Source of the DNA: JBMNOZ01 sp050943335
GTDB lineage: Bacteria > Bacillota > Desulfitobacteriia > Desulfitobacteriales > Syntrophobotulaceae
NCBI GenBank assembly: GCA_050943335.1
Contig: JBMNOZ010000009.1
Coordinates: 13,570 to 77,569, forward strand
DNA: 64,000 nt
Direction of reading: 5' to 3'
Positions 7,855 through 16,749 of this stretch are shown piece by piece. The position numbers were made by a program, and so were the translations under genes. Position 1 is the stretch's first letter. Each line of letters begins with the position of its first letter. The notes beneath the pieces were generated by a model, which had not been told where the DNA came from, made no database searches, and was given only the letters and a program-made list of their open reading frames with translations.

Positions 7855-9919
7855 GGACTTTTTATTAGAAATCGGTATGGAGGAGATGCCGGCGAAATTT
7901 GCTCCGGGAGCAGTTTCCCAGTTGGCAGATAAGGCTGAAAATATCCTTGGCGAACTCCGTTTAACTTATAAAGATCTTAGAACATATATTACTCCCAGAC
8001 GCCTTGTTTTGTATGTCAATGAGCTATCTGAAAAACAACGCGATATTAAGGAAGAGGTCAAGGGACCGCCGTATAAAGCAGCTTTTGATGGGAATGGCAA
8101 GCCGACCAAAGCAGCAGAAGGTTTTGCCCGGAGCCAAGGGGTAGCGGTGAGCGATCTATTTTCAAAGGAATTTAAGGGGGTCACTTATGTTTACGCTGAA
8201 AAACTCTTAGTAGGGGAAGAAACAGAGAAACTACTGCCTCAAGTGTGTCTGGATTTAATTCAGAGTCTCAACTTTCCGAAGCCGATGCGGTGGGGAGATT
8301 ATGAAGTGCGTTTTGTTCGCCCTATTCGCTGGTTAGTTGCTCTTTATGGTGAGGATGTGATTCCTTTTAGTTTCTCAGGTCTGCAATCCGGAAGGACAAC
8401 ACGCGGTCATCGCACTTTGGGTGGAGATATACAGCTCTTAAAACCCGCTGAATATTTTGAAACAATGGAAACAGCTTACGTTCTGGTTGATCAGGAGAAA
8501 AGAAAGGAGATAATCCGAAAACAAGTGCAGGACCTGGCGGCTAAAGTAGGGGGACGGGTAGATCAAGATGAGGAATTACTATCGGAAGTGACCCATTTGC
8601 TGGAATATCCGACAGCTTTGATCGGGGAAATAGATGTAGAATATCTGGTCCTGCCGGAAGAAGTTATCACAACGCCGATGAAAGAACATCAAAAATATTT
8701 CCCGGTTCGAGGGGAGGATGGAAGATTATTGCCTTATTTTATTTCGGTGCGCAATGGGGATGCCACTTCCCTGGAAGTGGTAAAAGAGGGCAATAAAAAG
8801 GTTCTCAAGGCTCGTTTAGAAGATGCTGCCTTCTACTACCGGGAAGATTTAAAAACCCCTCTTCCGGATTTAATACCTAAACTTGACCGGGTGGTCTACC
8901 ATGAAAAGCTCGGTACTGTCGGGCAAAGGGTGGTCCGTTTAAGAAAACTTGCCGGGATCATCGCTGAACGACTGGGACTTGATGAGAACTCAAAGGAGAT
9001 TATCGATCGTACTGCATTTTTAGCTAAGGCGGACTTGGTTACCCATATGGTCTATGATTTTCCGGAACTGCAGGGCGTTATGGGTCAATACTATGCCCGG
9101 CATAGCGGTGAAAAAGCCGAGGTTTGTTTAGGTATTGTCGAACATTATCTCCCCCGCTTTGCTGGCGATAATTATCCCTCCTCTATAGCGGGGAAAGTAT
9201 TAAGTCTCGCTGATAAATTAGATGCCATTGTAGGAGCGTTTGGAGTTGGAATTCAACCCACTGGTTCTCAGGACCCTTATGCTTTAAGACGACAGGCTTT
9301 GGGAATTGTCGGTCTTTTAATGCGTGAGGAGCAACATCTCCCATTATTAACCCTTCTCGAAGATGCTTACTCTATTTTTGCAGATCAGGGCGTGGAGTTA
9401 AAACCATTAGACACTATTAGACCCGCCATAGAAGACTTTTTCCGGCAGAGAATCCGTTATCTCCTTCAGGAAGCTGATTTGCGTTATGACACAATAGACG
9501 CGGTTATGGCTCAAGGAACCTTGCAACCTTATAGTCTTTTACAAAAAGCAAAAGCCTTGGCGGAGTGCCGGGAGAAAAAGGAATTTGAGGCTTATGAACA
9601 AGCCTATGTACGCTGTGCTAATTTAAGTAAAAATGTAGCCGGCGCTACTTGGGATAAAAAACATTTAATTGATCCAGTTGAAATTGTCTTAGCCGATACT
9701 TTACAAAAAATATCTCCCCAAATAGACAAAGCAGTGGAAGATGATGATTTCTTAAAAGCCTATAGCATAGCGGTAAAACTTGTTCCTCTTATTGAAAACC
9801 TTTTTGAGGCCGTAATGATTATGGTGGAGGAGGAAAAAGTAAGAAATGCTCGTTTAGGCTTGCTTCGAGAATGTGTAAAGACCATGGGTTGTTTAGGCGA
9901 TCTAACTCTTTTGGCTTAA
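7847..9919 (+). CDS. glyS: Glycine--tRNA ligase beta subunit
   Basis: tRNA-binding beta subunit, 690 aa, full length. It starts with the typical DFLLEIGMEEMPA. It contains an HD-like region and a C-terminal DALR-type anticodon-binding domain. GSQDPYALRRQALG near residue 470 is a family hallmark. It is cotranscribed with glyQ, and the transcript probably ends at the hairpin at 9981. Confidence 0.97.
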   Translation: MTRDFLLEIGMEEMPAKFAPGAVSQLADKAENILGELRLTYKDLRTYITPRRLVLYVNELSEKQRDIKEEVKGPPYKAAFDGNGKPTKAAEGFARSQGVAVSDLFSKEFKGVTYVYAEKLLVGEETEKLLPQVCLDLIQSLNFPKPMRWGDYEVRFVRPIRWLVALYGEDVIPFSFSGLQSGRTTRGHRTLGGDIQLLKPAEYFETMETAYVLVDQEKRKEIIRKQVQDLAAKVGGRVDQDEELLSEVTHLLEYPTALIGEIDVEYLVLPEEVITTPMKEHQKYFPVRGEDGRLLPYFISVRNGDATSLEVVKEGNKKVLKARLEDAAFYYREDLKTPLPDLIPKLDRVVYHEKLGTVGQRVVRLRKLAGIIAERLGLDENSKEIIDRTAFLAKADLVTHMVYDFPELQGVMGQYYARHSGEKAEVCLGIVEHYLPRFAGDNYPSSIAGKVLSLADKLDAIVGAFGVGIQPTGSQDPYALRRQALGIVGLLMREEQHLPLLTLLEDAYSIFADQGVELKPLDTIRPAIEDFFRQRIRYLLQEADLRYDTIDAVMAQGTLQPYSLLQKAKALAECREKKEFEAYEQAYVRCANLSKNVAGATWDKKHLIDPVEIVLADTLQKISPQIDKAVEDDDFLKAYSIAVKLVPLIENLFEAVMIMVEEEKVRNARLGLLRECVKTMGCLGDLTLLA

Positions 9920-9980
9920 AAAGCAAAACTCAACCCAATAAAACTTTATTTAGAAAGTTAAGGGTATAAAAACCACAAAT

Positions 9981-10027
9981 AGTGTTACAAAATTAAAGAT
10001 AATAGGGTAACACTTCTTCTTTTTTTA
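9981..10027 (+). terminator. Rho-independent terminator after glyS
   Basis: AGTGTTAC at 9981-9988 pairs with GTAACACT at 10007-10014, followed by a T-rich run to about 10027. The loop is long (18 bases). Confidence 0.8.
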
Positions 10028-10036
10028 ATACAAATG

Positions 10037-10045
10037 TGATATAAT
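10037..10045 (+). promoter_or_regulatory. Extended -10 promoter element upstream of the ccpN-like gene
   Basis: TGATATAAT at 10037-10045 is an extended -10. No convincing -35 is visible because the region upstream is terminator T-tract. Two copies of ATTGTG follow within 30 bases and could be part of an operator; that is speculative. Confidence 0.45.
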
Positions 10046-10139
10046 ATTTACCATTGTGGCACCATAATTGTGTTTTTGAAGTGTATATTTCTAGGGAACA
10101 AAATTTTTTCTTAAGTTGGATTTATGCGCAGGAGAGTGA

Positions 10140-10772
10140 ATGACCATGAGATTATCTGAGCGTCAAGAAAAAATTGTGGAGATGGTAAAAAAGACCAGCC
10201 CCATGACTGGGGAGCAGATAGCCCGTCAGCTTAAATTAAAGAGGGCTACTTTAAGACCGGATTTAGCAATCCTAACTATGACCGGAGTTTTAGAGGCCCG
10301 GCCGCGAGTGGGATATTTTTATAAAAGTGAGGGACGATCTCGCACTGCGGAGAAAATCCGTCAGCTCCGGGTCGGGGATTTCAAGTCTATGGCCGCTGCA
10401 GTGAAAGAGGATATTTCTATTTATGATGCTGTAGTGTCGATGTTTACGAATAATGTGGGCAGTCTCATCGTAGTAGGAGAACAACGGGAGTTAAAAGGCA
10501 TGGTATCGCGGAAAGATATTCTTAAGGCTTCCCTGGGAAAACTTGATTTGATGAGTGTTCCCATCAGTGTGATTATGACCAGAATGCCCAATATAATTAT
10601 GGTTACTTCAGATGAGTCCGTTTATGACGCCGCGAAGAAGCTGGTTCAACATCAAATCGATACTCTGCCCGTTGTGGAAAGTTATATTAACGAAGAGGGT
10701 GAAGAACTGTACGAAGTTGTTGGTAGATTTACTAAAACTAATGTTACTGCCTTATTTGTAGATTTGGGGTAG
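10140..10772 (+). CDS. ccpN: CcpN-like transcriptional regulator (HTH + CBS pair)
   Basis: The 210 aa have an N-terminal winged HTH (about residues 1-65, ERQEKIVEMVKKTSPMTGEQ) and two CBS domains (about 75-205). This is the architecture of Bacillus CcpN (YqzB), a repressor of gluconeogenic genes whose CBS pair senses adenine nucleotides. ATG 10140 lies 5 bases after AGGAG (10130-10134). The downstream genes are the PPDK regulatory protein and PPDK, so it probably controls the pyruvate/PEP switch here. The target is inferred from context. Confidence 0.85.
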   Translation: MTMRLSERQEKIVEMVKKTSPMTGEQIARQLKLKRATLRPDLAILTMTGVLEARPRVGYFYKSEGRSRTAEKIRQLRVGDFKSMAAAVKEDISIYDAVVSMFTNNVGSLIVVGEQRELKGMVSRKDILKASLGKLDLMSVPISVIMTRMPNIIMVTSDESVYDAAKKLVQHQIDTLPVVESYINEEGEELYEVVGRFTKTNVTALFVDLG

Positions 10773-10797
10773 CAGATTAGAAAGAGAGGTCCTTCTG

Positions 10798-11610
10798 GTG
10801 ACAGAACAGATGCCGGTAATCTATGTTATTTCCGATGCTCTGGGAGAGACGGCAGAAATTGTTGGTAAAGCCGCCGCGGCCCAGTTTAACGGTGTAAAAA
10901 CAAAAATTAGGCGTATCCCCTATGTCCAGGATGAAAACCATATCGATGATATCTTGGAAGAGGCGGTTGAAGAACAAGCAATTTTACTTTATACCTTGGT
11001 TCTAACTGATTTAAGACATTACATAGAGAAGAGAGCCAAGGAGAAGAATCTGGTAACTATTGATATCCTGAGCCCTTTAATCAAGGCTTTAGCAGAGAAA
11101 ACCAAAATGGAACCAAAAAACTCCCCGAATATTCTTCACCGTTTAGATGAGCAATATTTTCGCAAGGTTGAAGCTGTTGAGTTTGCAGTAAAATATGACG
11201 ATGGGAAAGATCCCCGGGGAATTCTTTATGCTGATGTTGTCTTAATCGGAGTTTCTAGGACTTCCAAAACCCCTTTGAGCATGTATTTGGCTCACAAAGG
11301 CATAAAAACAGCTAATATTCCCTTAGTTCCGGAGGTAACCCCTCCGCGAGAACTCTTTATTATACCTCCCGAAAGAGTTTTTGGTTTAACTCTCGATTCC
11401 AAAAAACTAAATGAAATCCGCAGTGAGCGGTTGAAAATGCTCGGCTTGGGAGCTTCTGCGGATTATGCCGATCTAAATCGGATTATGGAAGAAATAGAAT
11501 TCGCCAAAAAAGTGATGAAAAGAATCGGTTGCTATGTTATAGATACTACCTCTAGGGCAGTTGAAGAGACAGCCAGTATTATTATGAAAAGGTTATACAG
11601 AGGAGAGTGA
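10798..11610 (+). CDS. Pyruvate,phosphate dikinase regulatory protein (DUF299; kinase/phosphorylase)
   Basis: Bifunctional PPDK regulatory protein: ADP-dependent phosphorylation of the active-site threonine of PPDK and phosphate-dependent reversal. The 270 aa contain the family P-loop-like motif GVSRTSKTPLSMYLAHKG at about residues 151-168. The GTG start at 10798 follows GAGAGG. It ends 5 bases before the chosen PPDK start, so the two are surely cotranscribed. The neighbour is its substrate, which makes the assignment firm. Confidence 0.93.
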   Translation: MTEQMPVIYVISDALGETAEIVGKAAAAQFNGVKTKIRRIPYVQDENHIDDILEEAVEEQAILLYTLVLTDLRHYIEKRAKEKNLVTIDILSPLIKALAEKTKMEPKNSPNILHRLDEQYFRKVEAVEFAVKYDDGKDPRGILYADVVLIGVSRTSKTPLSMYLAHKGIKTANIPLVPEVTPPRELFIIPPERVFGLTLDSKKLNEIRSERLKMLGLGASADYADLNRIMEEIEFAKKVMKRIGCYVIDTTSRAVEETASIIMKRLYRGE

Positions 11611-11615
11611 TTAAG

Positions 11616-14276
11616 ATGAGTAAAAAATACGTATATTTATTCACCGAAGGAAAAGCATCTATGCGGGAGTTATTGGGAGGCAAGGGTGCTAATTTAGCGG
11701 AAATGACGAATATCGGACTTAATGTCCCCCCGGGTTTTACAGTTACAACAGAAGCTTGTCAAGCTTTTTATGATAATAACGAACAGTTGCCTGAGGAAGT
11801 TTGGGCGCAGGTTTTACCGGCAATAGAAAAAGTTGAAGCCTTAAGCGGCAAGAAGTTTGGTGATTCAGTTAATCCTCTACTAGTCTCTGTTCGTTCAGGA
11901 GCGAAAATTTCCATGCCGGGGATGATGGATACAGTACTTAACCTTGGACTTAATGAAGATACCACTGTTGCTTTAAGTAAGGCAACAGGCAATGAAACCT
12001 TTGCTTATGATTGCTATCGGCGCTTCATCCAAATGTTTGGCAATGTGGTTCTAGGGATGGAGAGCTTCGAATTTGAGAATGTTTTAGAAGAAACTAAAAA
12101 CAAGCAAGGGGTAAAATTTGATTCGGAACTTAATGTAGAAAGCTTAAAAGAATTAGTGCTTAAATTTAAAGAACTGGTTCGAGAAAGCACCGGAATTGTG
12201 TTTCCGGAAAACCCTTATGAGCAATTAAAACAGGCTATTTCTGCTGTCTTTAGATCCTGGAATAATCCGCGGGCTAAAGTCTACCGGCAGGCCAATAATA
12301 TCCCCGATGACATAGGAACTGCAGTTAATATTCAAGCCATGGTTTTTGGAAATATGGGAAATGACTCCGGTACAGGAGTGGCTTTTACCCGTAACCCTTC
12401 TACAGGGGAGAAACACCTTTACGGGGAATACTTGATGAATGCCCAAGGGGAAGATGTGGTGGCCGGAATCCGCACCCCGCTTTCAATTGCTAGTTTGGAA
12501 AAACAGAACCCTGAACTTTACAAAGAGTTCAGCCAAATTGCTAAAAATTTGGAAAACCATTACCGTCAGATGCAGGATATAGAATTCACCATTGAAAAAG
12601 GAAAATTATATATCCTTCAAACCCGCAACGGCAAATGTACTATTTCTGCGGCGGTTAAAATTGCCGTGGATCTCTGTAAGGAAGGGCTTATTACTAAAGA
12701 AGAAGCTATTAACAGGGTTGATCCTGAACAATTAGGTAAACTTCTACACCGAAGACTGGATGATGAGGCTGTGCTCGATGTTATCGCTACTGGTTTACCG
12801 GCTTCCCCAGGATCAGCCTCGGGGAAAATTGTCTTTGACGCTGATGAAGCTGAAAAATTAGGTTCCGCAGGCGAAAAAGTGATCCTGGTGCGAACGGAAA
12901 CAACTCCGGATGATATTCATGGGGTTCTGGCCGCCCAGGGTATACTTACCAGCCGGGGTGGGATGACCAGCCACGCCGCTGTGGTGGCTCGCCATATGGG
13001 TAAACCCGCTGTCTGTGGTTGTGAGGCTTTGAAAATAAGCTACGCTGAGGAAAAGATGACAGTCAATAATAAAGAGTATTCCAAAGGAGACTTCATCACT
13101 ATTGACGGTGGGACCGGTCGGGTGATTGAAGGGGTCGTACCCATGAAGGATCCGGAAATGAGTGCGGATTTTGCGACCTTACTTGAATGGGCCGACGAGA
13201 TAAGGAAATTAAAGGTTTTGGCCAATGCCGATAATCCGCAAGACGCGGCTAAAGCCAGAGAATTTGGCGCTGAGGGAATCGGTTTATGCCGCACTGAGCA
13301 TATGTTTATGAACCCTAAAAGATTACCCATCGTGCAGAGAATGATCCTCGCTCAAAACGTGGAAGAACGGGAAAAAGCTTTAGCTCAGCTTTTACCTCTC
13401 CAAGAAGAGGATTTTTATGAGCTTCTTAAAACCATGCACGATTTACCTGTGACCATTAGATTATTAGATCCTCCCTTGCATGAGTTTTTGCCTAACTCGG
13501 AGGAACTGTTGGAAGAAATACTAACCATCAAACTCACCAAGGATTTGGAAGATCCAGAGTATGTAAAAGAACTTTATGATAAAGAAAACCTGCTTAGGAA
13601 AGTAAAAGCCCTTTCGGAGTTAAATCCTATGTTAGGGCATCGGGGCTGCCGTTTAGGTATTACTTATCCCGAAATCTACCGGATGCAGGCCCGGGCCATT
13701 TTTTCGGCTGCTGCGCGTCTGGTTAAAGAAGGGTATACTGTTTATCCCCAGGTAAAGATTCCTTTGGTAATTGACTCTCAAGAATTGAAAATACTCCGGG
13801 AGGAAATTGTAGAGATTGCTAATCAGGTTATGGCCGAGCAGGGAGTTCAGATTTGGTACAGAGTTGGGACCATGATTGAAATGCCGAGGGCTGCGCTAAC
13901 GGCAAGGAAAATAGCTGAATACGCCGATTTCTTCTCTTTCGGTACCAATGATTTAACCCAGGCTGTATTCGGCTTTTCCAGAGATGATGCCGAGGGTAAG
14001 TTCCTACCCCTTTACGTCCAGCAGAACATTCTCGCCGCCAATCCCTTCGCTGTTTTAGATAGGGAAGGGGTTGGAGAGATAATGGATATTTGTGTCAAGC
14101 GAGGCCGAGAAGAAAACAAAGATCTCAAAGTAGGAATTTGCGGCGAACACGGTGGCGACCCGTCTTCGATCGAGTTCTGTCATGAAATCGACTTAGACTA
14201 TGTTTCCTGTTCACCTTTCAGAGTACCTATCGCCCGCCTGGCAGCCGCCCAGGCAGCAATAAGTTCTTCTCACTAA
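11616..14276 (+). CDS. ppdK: Pyruvate, phosphate dikinase
   Basis: Reversible interconversion of pyruvate, ATP and Pi with PEP, AMP and PPi. Full length, 886 aa. Order: ATP-grasp nucleotide-binding domain (N-terminal LLGGKGANLAEM), swivelling phosphohistidine domain with GGMTSHAAVVARHMGKPAVCG at its core (His in TSH is catalytic, the preceding Thr is regulatory), and the C-terminal PEP/pyruvate barrel with CGEHGGDPSS. ATG 11616, 10 bases after AGGAG, is preferred to GTG 11607, which abuts the ribosome-binding site. The transcript probably ends at the hairpin at 14362. Confidence 0.97.
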   Translation: MSKKYVYLFTEGKASMRELLGGKGANLAEMTNIGLNVPPGFTVTTEACQAFYDNNEQLPEEVWAQVLPAIEKVEALSGKKFGDSVNPLLVSVRSGAKISMPGMMDTVLNLGLNEDTTVALSKATGNETFAYDCYRRFIQMFGNVVLGMESFEFENVLEETKNKQGVKFDSELNVESLKELVLKFKELVRESTGIVFPENPYEQLKQAISAVFRSWNNPRAKVYRQANNIPDDIGTAVNIQAMVFGNMGNDSGTGVAFTRNPSTGEKHLYGEYLMNAQGEDVVAGIRTPLSIASLEKQNPELYKEFSQIAKNLENHYRQMQDIEFTIEKGKLYILQTRNGKCTISAAVKIAVDLCKEGLITKEEAINRVDPEQLGKLLHRRLDDEAVLDVIATGLPASPGSASGKIVFDADEAEKLGSAGEKVILVRTETTPDDIHGVLAAQGILTSRGGMTSHAAVVARHMGKPAVCGCEALKISYAEEKMTVNNKEYSKGDFITIDGGTGRVIEGVVPMKDPEMSADFATLLEWADEIRKLKVLANADNPQDAAKAREFGAEGIGLCRTEHMFMNPKRLPIVQRMILAQNVEEREKALAQLLPLQEEDFYELLKTMHDLPVTIRLLDPPLHEFLPNSEELLEEILTIKLTKDLEDPEYVKELYDKENLLRKVKALSELNPMLGHRGCRLGITYPEIYRMQARAIFSAAARLVKEGYTVYPQVKIPLVIDSQELKILREEIVEIANQVMAEQGVQIWYRVGTMIEMPRAALTARKIAEYADFFSFGTNDLTQAVFGFSRDDAEGKFLPLYVQQNILAANPFAVLDREGVGEIMDICVKRGREENKDLKVGICGEHGGDPSSIEFCHEIDLDYVSCSPFRVPIARLAAAQAAISSSH

Positions 14277-14361
14277 TTGACAATGTCCTTCGACTTAGTT
14301 GGAGACGTATACAAACTAACCTAGACGTATAGAATAGGGTATTGAAGAAGAATTGAAATAG

Positions 14362-14408
14362 AATAAGGTATTGTCTCTTGCGATTTAAGAGATAATACCT
14401 TATTTTTA
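14362..14408 (+). terminator. Rho-independent terminator after ppdK
   Basis: An 18-base arm 14362-14379 (AATAAGGTATTGTCTCTT) pairs almost perfectly with 14387-14404, followed by a T-rich tail. The rest of the 325 bases between ppdK and the next gene remnant shows nothing I recognise. Confidence 0.9.
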
Positions 14409-14601
14409 TTAAGGGTCGTTTTATGGAAAAAATATTAAATATTTTCCAGCTAGTAGAAAGATATACAAAAGAATGTTAATATTTTGTTAGGAAGTGCATA
14501 AATCAATCTTTAATTGTGAATAGGCGGACAATTTTACTCGCGTAATGAATTTTAGGGGACAAAAAGATTTTACATTGGATTTTTCCATTGAGGTGTTCTT
14601 T

Positions 14602-15840
14602 GTGAAATTATTACTCAGTCTTTACCTCTTTGTTGCCGTTATATTTACTCAGTTTTTGGCTGCTTACTTTTTTTCAAAGAGCAAAAATAACTACCGAAAG
14701 GTATTCTTTGCTTTTATATTGTGTGTCGGTGTTTATTCCAATAAGTACATTTTTCATTCGGCTCAGTAATTCTTGGCACCATCTTTTTTACACTAAATGG
14801 GAGGTAAAACAGTTTTTTGGATTTTATTCCTTGTTTATGGAAAGAGGTTATTGGTATTTTGTACATATTTCTTACACTATGCTGTGCTTGTTTCTGACTA
14901 TTATCGTTTACTATTTAGGATATCGAAAAAAATCGTCCGGCTACAGCAGACCCCAATTTATGGTTTTCTTTCTTGCTTCCCTGCTTCCTCTTATCGGAAT
15001 CATGTTGCTTCTTGTTATTTACGATAAGTGGATTGATTTTGCTGCTTTAATAATGCCCATTTCTGTATTTATTATTGGTTATGGCATTATAAAATATGAT
15101 TTTTTAGAAATAAAGGCTCTTGCTCGAGAAACAATTTTTGAAACAGTCTTGATGGGATGTTGATTTTGGAATCAGGGCAAAGGCTGATAGATTACAATAA
15201 GGCTGCTAAAGATTTTTTCAGAGCCTTAAATATTTCCTTAGATAACCATTCTATTGAGCATTTATTTGATCGGAAACCAGAGTTGCTGGAAATTTTTAAA
15301 AGTGAGACTACCCAGGAATTTTCTGTGATGATCGATGGGGAAAAGCGTTTTTTTGAGATTAGCTCTTTGAGCGGTCTTTATAATAGAGCGGAGTTTATGA
15401 ATTTGGCTCAAAGAGAATTATCCGGGGCCAAAGAACTTAATAAGGGATTATCTCTGTTGATGATTGATATAGATTTTTTTAAAAACATTAACGATACATA
15501 TGGACATGCGGCGGGAGATGAAGTAGTTCGTGAAATGGGAAATATGATAAAGACTAATTTTCGAAAAACAGATTTTGCCGGACGCCTAGGAGGGGAAGAA
15601 TTTGCTGTCCTTTTAAAGGATATATCTTTGGAAGAAGCAAAAAGTGCGGCAGAGAAATTCCGGGAGACTGTGTCAAGGAGTAAAGTGGTTTACGAGAAAC
15701 AGGAAATTAGATTTACTGTAAGCATTGGAGTGGCGGCAACCGGAGGTAACAGCGATATCGAAGATGTTTTAAAACAGGCAGATAATGCTCTGTATAAAGC
15801 AAAAGCCAAAGGACGAAATTGTGTTGTAACAGCGGAGTAG
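14602..15840 (+). pseudogene. Broken 7TM-PAS-GGDEF diguanylate cyclase
   Basis: The reading frame is split in three. GTG 14602, 6 bases after GAGGTG (14590-14595), opens a frame with TM helices 1-2 typical of the histidine-kinase N-terminal 7TM region, ending at about 14769. The rest of that region continues in another frame up to 15163 (NSWHHLFYTKW... to ARETIFETVLM). PAS and GGDEF follow in the first frame from about 15152. About 90 residues of the 7TM region seem deleted near 14740, there is a frameshift near 15152, and the PAS C-terminus is missing because FFEISS runs straight into LSGLYNRAEF. The GGDEF domain itself (GGEEF, about 15590) looks intact and could be made from an internal start. 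Assembly error could explain the frameshift but not the missing segments. Confidence 0.8.
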
Positions 15841-15932
15841 CATGATAATCATGTAAAAAAGATTGCCTAGAGTTTATATATAGTTACTGTTAAATTGCTG
15901 CACAGCTTCTTTGGAAGGCGGCCATTTTTTTG

Positions 15933-15961
15933 TTGACGCCATAATAAAAGAGATGTATAAT
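15933..15961 (+). promoter_or_regulatory. Sigma-A promoter of the TetR gene
   Basis: TTGACG at 15933-15938 and TATAAT at 15956-15961 with a 17-base spacer, about 70 bases upstream of the TetR start. Confidence 0.8.
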
Positions 15962-16030
15962 GGAAACCAGAAAAACGAAAATAGTTTCCGCGGTACAAAG
16001 TTTTATAATCCGGAAAATGGAGGTAATCAT

Positions 16031-16627
16031 ATGGAGCATACCAATCGGAGGCGGATTTTGCAGGTCGCCCATAATCTGTTTAATGCTCGCGGATATCGAG
16101 GGGTAACTATCAAAGAACTGGCGGATCAACTGGGGATGAGTAAAAAAACTATTTATCAGTATTACTCCAGTAAAGAAGATATTGCGACGGCGGTTGTTGA
16201 GGATTGTATTAAAAGACTTGATGAAGTGACAAAAATTTTTGATGAACCCGGTCTGGATCCTCAATTTGTAATTAAAGAGATCTTAATGCACTTAAAAGAA
16301 GAATCATTAAGGCTGAGCCCCCTTTTCATAATGGATATGGAAAAATATCTTCCTGAATTGGCTAATAAGTTTAATAAATTTAGAAACGAAAAAAAGCAAA
16401 GAGTTAGCGAGTTGTTAAAAGAGGCTCAGCGTTTGGATTTGATACAGGATATGCCAATCCCCTTGGTTACGGAAATTCTTGCCGTCTGTTTAAAAGCGCT
16501 GGTTCGCTCTGATTCTTTCTCCCAATTAGGTTTTTCCACTATATATGTCCTGGATGTATTTTTAAATATTTTCGGCAAAGGGATCGAGGCCTCGAGGGCT
16601 GAAAAGAATCCTTCTAAACAAGGCTGA
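16031..16627 (+). CDS. TetR/AcrR family transcriptional regulator
   Basis: 198 aa with an N-terminal TetR HTH at about residues 5-50 (ILQVAHNLFNARGYRGVTIK then GMSKKTIYQYYSSKEDI) and a helical ligand-binding C-terminus. ATG 16031 follows GGAGG (about 16017-16022); the frame is open further upstream without a ribosome-binding site. It has its own promoter. It precedes a broken phosphotransferase-like gene and a broken MFS exporter in the same direction, an arrangement typical of a drug-inducible operon. The regulator itself appears intact while its presumed targets have decayed. Confidence 0.9.
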   Translation: MEHTNRRRILQVAHNLFNARGYRGVTIKELADQLGMSKKTIYQYYSSKEDIATAVVEDCIKRLDEVTKIFDEPGLDPQFVIKEILMHLKEESLRLSPLFIMDMEKYLPELANKFNKFRNEKKQRVSELLKEAQRLDLIQDMPIPLVTEILAVCLKALVRSDSFSQLGFSTIYVLDVFLNIFGKGIEASRAEKNPSKQG

Positions 16628-16749
16628 ATGGTAATAGTCCAAGACAAGATAAATTTAAAATCGCAAGGGCATTTTATGCGGAAACCCAAAAAAATATACT
16701 AGTTTTTCTATATTCCAACATTTTAGAACAGATTAGGAGGGAATGACTG

